From Halomonas sp. THAF5a (GTDB lineage: Bacteria > Pseudomonadota > Gammaproteobacteria > Pseudomonadales > Halomonadaceae), in NCBI RefSeq assembly GCF_009363755.1, contig NZ_CP045417.1:3286001-3350000 (forward strand): 64,000 nucleotides of DNA. The letters run 5' to 3'. Both the position numbers and the translations under genes were made by a program. The notes beneath the pieces were generated by a model. The model did not search any database. It saw nothing but the letters and a program-made list of their open reading frames with translations, and was not told where the DNA came from. Shown here in pieces: positions 59,169 through 64,000 of this stretch. Position 1 is the stretch's first letter; each line of letters opens with the position of its first letter.

Positions 59169-60326
59169 ATGAGCGCACACGTCTACCTCGATTATGCCGC
59201 CACCACCCCGGTCGACCCGCGGGTCGCGGAGGCCATGAGCCGCTACCTCACGATGGACGGCATCTTCGCCAATCCCGCCTCGCGCAGCCATATGCTGGGC
59301 TGGCAGGCGGAGCAGGCGGTGGAGAGCGCGCGGCGCCAGGTCGCCGACCTGATCGGCGCCGATCCCCGCGAGATCGTCTGGACCAGCGGCGCCACCGAGG
59401 CCGACAACCTGGCGCTCACTGGCGTCATGCGCGCCAACCGCGCCCGGGGCCGCCACCTGATCACCTCCACCATCGAGCACAAGGCGGTGATCGACACCGC
59501 CAAGGCGCTGGAGGAGGAGGGCTTCGAGGTGACCTGGCTCGCCCCGTCACGCGACGGGCGCATCTCGCCGGAACGGCTCGCCGAGGCGATGCGCGAGGAC
59601 ACCGTGCTGGTCTCGCTGATGGCGGTGAACAACGAGCTCGGCGTCATCCACGACCTGGCGGCGCTCGCCGAGGTGGTCCACGCCGGCGGGGCGATCTTCC
59701 ACGTCGATGCCGCCCAGGCGGTGGGGCGACTCCCGCTCGACGTGGCGCGGCTCGGCATCGACCTGATGTCGCTCTCGGGCCACAAGGCCTACGGGCCCAA
59801 GGGCATCGGTGCCCTCTACGTGAAGCGCGACCCGGACCTGCGCCTCGAGGCGCTGATCCACGGCGGCGGCCACGAGCGCGGCATGCGCTCCGGCACCCTG
59901 CCGACCCACCAGATCGTCGGCATGGGCGAGGCCTTCGCCCTCGCCGCCGCCGAGGGGGAGGCCGACCAGGCCCGCATCGAAGCGCTGCGCGACCGCCTGC
60001 TGGCGGGCCTCGCCGACCTCGACGGCATCCATCGCAATACCGCGGTCGAGGCCTCGGTCCCGAACATCCTCAACCTGGCCTTCGAGGGCGTGGACGGCGA
60101 GTCGCTGCTGATGACGCTGCGTGATATCGCGCTCTCCACCGGCTCGGCCTGCAACTCGGCCAGCGTCGAACCCTCCTACGTGCTGAAGGGCATCGGCGTG
60201 CCGCGCGACCTGGCGCTGGCCTCGCTGCGCTTCAGCTTCGGCCGCTTCACCACCGAGGCCGACATCGACCGCACCCTGGACGCCCTGCGACACGCCCTCA
60301 CGGGGCTGCGTCGCCGGGCGGTCTGA
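59169..60326 (+). CDS. iscS: Cysteine desulfurase IscS
   Basis: 385 residues. [50 protein letters not shown] Lys in [16 protein letters not shown], and the loop Cys of [17 protein letters not shown]. Supplies sulfur for clusters and tRNA thiolation. iscA follows after 24 bp; the iscU gene that normally sits here is absent. Confidence 0.96.
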   Translation: MSAHVYLDYAATTPVDPRVAEAMSRYLTMDGIFANPASRSHMLGWQAEQAVESARRQVADLIGADPREIVWTSGATEADNLALTGVMRANRARGRHLITSTIEHKAVIDTAKALEEEGFEVTWLAPSRDGRISPERLAEAMREDTVLVSLMAVNNELGVIHDLAALAEVVHAGGAIFHVDAAQAVGRLPLDVARLGIDLMSLSGHKAYGPKGIGALYVKRDPDLRLEALIHGGGHERGMRSGTLPTHQIVGMGEAFALAAAEGEADQARIEALRDRLLAGLADLDGIHRNTAVEASVPNILNLAFEGVDGESLLMTLRDIALSTGSACNSASVEPSYVLKGIGVPRDLALASLRFSFGRFTTEADIDRTLDALRHALTGLRRRAV

Positions 60327-60350
60327 CCCATCCCGATCAGGAGAGAGACC

Positions 60351-60677
60351 ATGGCGCATCTTTCGATCACCACGTCCGCCGCCGAGCAGATCCGCCGGGT
60401 ACTCGACGAGCGCGGCCACGGCCTGGGCCTGCGGGTCTCGGTCAAGCCCAGCGGCTGCTCCGGCTACAGCTACGTGCTCGACTTCGCCGACGAGGCCGCC
60501 AACGACGACGTGAGCTTCGAGGAGCACGGCGTGACCGTCTTCGTCGCCCCCGAGGCGCTGGAGATGCTCGACGGCAGCGAGGTCGACTACGTCACCGAGG
60601 GGCTCAACCGCTTCTTCCGCTTCAACAACCCCAACGTCAAGGACGAGTGCGGCTGCGGCGAGAGCTTCACCGTCTGA
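60351..60677 (+). CDS. iscA: A-type Fe-S carrier IscA
   Basis: 108 residues. LSITTSAAEQIRRVLDERG, the first Cys in KPSGCSGYSYVLDF, and the CGCG pair in DECGCGESFTV give the three cysteines of A-type carriers. GGAGAGAGACC precedes the ATG. Given IscS just upstream, IscA is the natural name, though SufA-type is possible. Confidence 0.92.
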   Translation: MAHLSITTSAAEQIRRVLDERGHGLGLRVSVKPSGCSGYSYVLDFADEAANDDVSFEEHGVTVFVAPEALEMLDGSEVDYVTEGLNRFFRFNNPNVKDECGCGESFTV

Positions 60678-60694
60678 CCGACGGCGCCTGCACG

Positions 60695-60724
60695 ATTGTT
60701 CAACGTCGGCTCGGGGCGTTATAC
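60695..60724 (+). promoter_or_regulatory. Possible ndk promoter
   Basis: TTGTTC (60695-60700) and TATACT (60719-60724) are spaced 18 bp in the 272-bp iscA-ndk gap; the rest of that gap holds no gene I can support. Transcription from here would leave a ~220-nt leader. Confidence 0.4.
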
Positions 60725-60949
60725 TCCCCGGCCCGACGGCGAACCGCGCCGCACGCCGGAACGCCGGCCGCTCTAACCCGATTCGCCGCGCCGTCCGATG
60801 CTCCCGCCGCGGAGCCCCGGGCGGCGCGGCGCTATCCCTCGTCGACAGGCGCCACGGTCGCGAGACGACCCCGGCACACGACGATCACAGCATCCATCCT
60901 GCGCTAGCCCGACCCGCGGCTAGCCCACATCCAATCGGAGACATGCCCC

Positions 60950-61375
<426 letters not shown>

Positions 61376-61437
61376 TCCGGCCTGTCCGCGGGGGTGTTCC
61401 CACCCCCGCCCCCTGCCCCACCGACGCGCTGACCACC

Positions 61438-62565
61438 ATGACCGCCACCACTGCTCCCCGACTCACCAACCTGCTCGGCATGACGCGCGAGGAGATGGAA
61501 GCCTTCTTCCTCTCCATCGGCGAGAAGAAGTTCCGTGCCGCCCAGGTGATGAAGTGGATCCACATCGAGGGCTGCGACGACTTCGCGGCCATGACCAACC
61601 TCTCCAAGGCGCTGCGTACCCGCCTGGCCGAGGTCGCCGAGATTCGCGGCCCGGGCGTGGTCTACGAGGGCTCGTCGAGCGACGGCACCCGCAAGTGGGT
61701 GCTCGAAGTGGAAGACGGCAGCTACGTGGAGACGGTGCTGATCCCCGCCGACAACGGCAAGCGGCGCACCCTGTGCGTCTCGTCCCAGGTCGGCTGCTCG
61801 CTGGACTGCAGCTTCTGCTCCACCGGCAAGCAGGGCTTCCAGCGCAACCTCACCGCCGCCGAGATCATCGGCCAGGTGTGGGTGGCCCAGCGCAGCGTGG
61901 GGCCGCGGCGCGACACCACCAACCGCCCCGTCACCAACGTGGTGATGATGGGCATGGGCGAGCCGCTGCTGAACTACGACAACGTCGTGCCGGCCATGAA
62001 GCTGATGCTCGACGACGACGGTTACGGCCTCTCCAAGCGCCGCGTCACGCTCTCCACCTCCGGGGTGGTGCCGATGCTCGACAGGCTCGGCGACGAGCTC
62101 GACGTGAGCCTCGCCGTCTCGCTGCACGCCGCCAACGACGAGCTGCGCAACGAGCTGGTGCCGCTCAACCGCAAGTACAACATCCGCAGTCTGCTCGATG
62201 CCTGCCAGCGCTACCTGGCCAAGTGCCACGACACGCGCCAGGTGACCATCGAGTACACGGTGATCAAGGACGTCAACGACCAGCAGGAGCACGCCCGCCA
62301 GCTCGCCGAGCTGCTCGAGGAGCTGCCGTGCAAGATCAACCTGATCCCGTTCAACCCCTTCCCGCACTCGGGCTACGAGAAGCCGTCGCGCAACCAGGTG
62401 ATGCGCTTCCAGCAGTGGCTCTATGAGCTGGGCTATACGGCCCCGATCCGCTCCACCCGCGGCGACGACATCGATGCCGCCTGCGGCCAGCTGGTGGGCC
62501 GCGTCAAGGATCGCACCAAGCGTCACGCGCGCTATATCCAGTCGATCCAGATCGACGCCGACTGA
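61438..62565 (+). CDS. rlmN: Dual-specificity rRNA/tRNA adenine C2 methyltransferase RlmN
   Basis: 375 residues, radical [17 protein letters not shown] start, CxxxCxxC in [47 protein letters not shown], and the two catalytic Cys: the late one in IDAACGQL and the one on the radical SAM loop. Methylates A2503 of 23S rRNA and A37 of tRNAs. Confidence 0.96.
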   Translation: MTATTAPRLTNLLGMTREEMEAFFLSIGEKKFRAAQVMKWIHIEGCDDFAAMTNLSKALRTRLAEVAEIRGPGVVYEGSSSDGTRKWVLEVEDGSYVETVLIPADNGKRRTLCVSSQVGCSLDCSFCSTGKQGFQRNLTAAEIIGQVWVAQRSVGPRRDTTNRPVTNVVMMGMGEPLLNYDNVVPAMKLMLDDDGYGLSKRRVTLSTSGVVPMLDRLGDELDVSLAVSLHAANDELRNELVPLNRKYNIRSLLDACQRYLAKCHDTRQVTIEYTVIKDVNDQQEHARQLAELLEELPCKINLIPFNPFPHSGYEKPSRNQVMRFQQWLYELGYTAPIRSTRGDDIDAACGQLVGRVKDRTKRHARYIQSIQIDAD

Positions 62566-62688
62566 GCGGGGGGGCGCCTTGACTTCAACCGGTCTCGGCG
62601 CTTTGATGGACGGGCCTTTTTTCACCGTCGGCCGCGTGTCGCACGCCCCTCGCGGCTCCTGGTTGCGTGCCTATCTGGAGAGGATGCC

Positions 62689-63462
62689 ATGACCCCTTGC
62701 CCGAGCATGACCGGCCTTCGGCAGCTCCCCGCCGCCCTCATGCTGCTGGGCACGCTCTGGCTGTCCGGCTGCGCCACCCAGGCCAACCTGCCCGTGGACG
62801 ACGGCAGCGGGGCCGCCGCGGCCTACACCCGCCTCGGCGTGGCCTACCTCGAGCGCGACAACCTGCCCCGCGCCCTCAATGCCCTCGACCGGGCACTCGA
62901 GATCGATCCCGACGACGCCGAGGCGCTGCAGGCCATGGCCATGGTCCACCAGCGCCAGGGCGAGGGGGCGCTGGCCGGCGAGATGTTCCGCCGCGCCATC
63001 GAGGCCGACCCGACGTTGACCCGCACGCGCAACAACTACGCCGCCTTCCTGTATGATCGGGGCCGCATCGCGGAGGCCTGCGAGCAGCTCGAGCGCGCCT
63101 CCGAGGACACCCAGTACGCCAATCGCGGGCAGCTGTTCGCCAACCTCGGTCAGTGCCGCCTCGAGATGGGCGAGGTCACCGCCGCGCGCCAGAGCCTCGC
63201 CCGCGCCCAGGCCATCGACCCGCGGGGTGCGCGCAGCTACCTGCTGCTGGCCGAGCTCGAGGCCGCCGAGGGCAACCTCGAGCGTGCCGAGCGGCAGCTG
63301 GAGCGCTACATGCGCCTGGCCGGCCCCCAGGCCGAGGCCCTGCGCCTGGCCCGCGATCTCGCCCGTCAGCGCGGGGACACGGCGAGCGCCGACTTCTATA
63401 CCGATCAGCTGGAGGGCACGCGTGCCGGGCCCTGGCTGGAGGGCACGCGTGCCGGGCCCTGA
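62689..63462 (+). CDS. pilF: Type IV pilus biogenesis lipoprotein PilF/PilW
   Basis: 257 residues. A lipoprotein signal (LMLLGTLWLSGCATQ; lipobox L-S-G-C, so acylated) and about five TPR units: AAAYTRLGVAYLERDNLPRA, NALDRALEIDPDDAEAL, NNYAAFLYDRGRI, FANLGQCRLEMGEV and LLLAELEAAEGNL. It is the PilQ pilotin. Lies between rlmN and rodZ, its standard location. The C-terminus contains a repeated nine-residue unit (LEGTRAGPW, LEGTRAGP) from a 27-bp duplication. Confidence 0.93.
   Translation: MTPCPSMTGLRQLPAALMLLGTLWLSGCATQANLPVDDGSGAAAAYTRLGVAYLERDNLPRALNALDRALEIDPDDAEALQAMAMVHQRQGEGALAGEMFRRAIEADPTLTRTRNNYAAFLYDRGRIAEACEQLERASEDTQYANRGQLFANLGQCRLEMGEVTAARQSLARAQAIDPRGARSYLLLAELEAAEGNLERAERQLERYMRLAGPQAEALRLARDLARQRGDTASADFYTDQLEGTRAGPWLEGTRAGP
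63409..63462. repeat. 27-bp tandem duplication at the 3' end of pilF
   Basis: CTGGAGGGCACGCGTGCCGG (start of the unit) occurs at 63409 and again at 63436; each unit is 27 bp. The copies differ only at the final base (TGG against the TGA stop). Confidence 0.95.
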
Positions 63463-63492
63463 CCACCGTTTTCTGACGAAGGATGCTCAGAC

Positions 63493-64000
63493 ATGAGCGA
63501 CATTCATAACGACGCCGCCGCCGAGACCTCGCCCCGCCTGGCCTCGCCCGGCGAACTGCTGCGTCGCGAGCGCGAGTCCCAGGGGCTCGACCGCGACGAG
63601 GTGGCCGACGCCCTCAACCTGCGTCCGGCGGTGATCGAGGGGCTGGAGAACGACCACTACGAGGAGGTCCCCGTTGCCGCCTATCGCCGCGGCTACCTGC
63701 GCAGCTACGCCCAGCTGCTGGGCCTCGACGACCGCGCGATCCTCGACGCCTACCGCACCCACTTCGGCAGCGAGGAGCAGGAGAGCAGGGTCACCCCGGT
63801 GCACGTGGTCAACAAGCCGCCCTCGCGGCTCGGCACCTGGCTGTTCCGCCTGGTCACCCTGCTGGTGATCGCCGGGATGATCGGCCTGACCCTGATGTGG
63901 TGGCAGAGCCGCGGCGGCAGCCAGCCGCCCACCCCCGGCGACAGCGGCCCGGTGGCGGTGGACAGCCTCGACGGCAGCACCACCATCACCGAGGAGCCCG
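63493..64000 (+). CDS. rodZ: Cytoskeleton protein RodZ, 3' end outside window
   Basis: 169 residues visible. An N-terminal HTH_25 domain (SPGELLRRERESQGLDRDEV, ADALNLRPAVIEGLENDHY, YRRGYLRSYAQLLGLD) that binds MreB, a juxtamembrane basic stretch, one membrane helix (about 120-138, LVTLLVIAGMIGLTLMWW), and the start of the Pro/Ser/Thr-rich periplasmic region. Frame stays open to the last base. Controls cell shape with MreB. Confidence 0.93.
   Translation, partial: MSDIHNDAAAETSPRLASPGELLRRERESQGLDRDEVADALNLRPAVIEGLENDHYEEVPVAAYRRGYLRSYAQLLGLDDRAILDAYRTHFGSEEQESRVTPVHVVNKPPSRLGTWLFRLVTLLVIAGMIGLTLMWWQSRGGSQPPTPGDSGPVAVDSLDGSTTITEEP

Overview
The window is a high-GC gammaproteobacterial chromosome segment, most likely from Halomonas or a close relative in the Halomonadaceae. 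I base this on the very GC-rich third codon positions, the Pseudomonas-like arginine succinyltransferase cluster with two astA-type subunits, FabV-type enoyl reductase, the queA-tgt-yajC-secDF block, trpBA divergent from a trpI-like LysR gene, and the suhB / trmJ-cysE-iscRS-iscA-ndk-rlmN-pilF-rodZ block. The genus is inferred from gene order and protein flavour, not from a marker gene.

Layout. 1-4.7 kb: the end of an outer-membrane barrel protein, a GGDEF-EAL protein and an exosortase-type acyltransferase. 4.8-8.8 kb: TRIC channel, lipoprotein, NfeD/SPFH pair, zapE. 9.0-15.6 kb: arginine succinyltransferase operon (astC-aruF-aruG-astD-[two 49-codon ORFs]-astB, minus strand); the two small ORFs come from a 146-bp tandem repeat that re-copies the end of astD. 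15.8-34.5 kb: mixed housekeeping and accessory genes (methyltransferase, LysR/EamA pair, DUF417, GlxA-type regulator, fabV, glutathione peroxidase, MoxR-DUF58-transglutaminase operon, Nudix, aidB, an EAL protein with a dead receiver, LysE, rnk, exoD, DUF1206). 34.8-36.1 kb: an AT-richer HD-GYP phosphodiesterase gene.

36.3-46.8 kb is a 10.4-kb genomic island in the 3' end of tRNA-Leu(CAA). The complete tRNA lies at the right end. A 61-bp near-identical copy of its 3' part marks the left end. The island carries an intact IS3-family element with a 4-bp target duplication, a TRAP transporter (Q-M-P), an RpiR regulator, and a divergent operon of diaminopropionate ammonia-lyase, an M20 carbamoylase/ureidohydrolase and a protein very close to N-carbamoyl-D-amino-acid hydrolase. 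An IS481-like element follows, fused to what looks like the first ~35 codons of the island's own tyrosine integrase. The set reads as a self-contained uptake-and-degradation module for a carbamoylated (ureido) amino acid, now immobilised.

46.9-64 kb is conserved core: queA, tgt, yajC, secD, secF, terminator, trpBA/trpI, suhB (with altered metal-binding residues), trmJ, cysE, a reduced isc cluster (iscR, iscS, iscA only), ndk, rlmN, pilF and the start of rodZ.

A recurrent theme is short in-frame tandem duplication within or at the end of genes (astD tail, pilF tail, aidB). Three c-di-GMP turnover proteins (GGDEF-EAL, REC-EAL, HD-GYP) lie within 36 kb.
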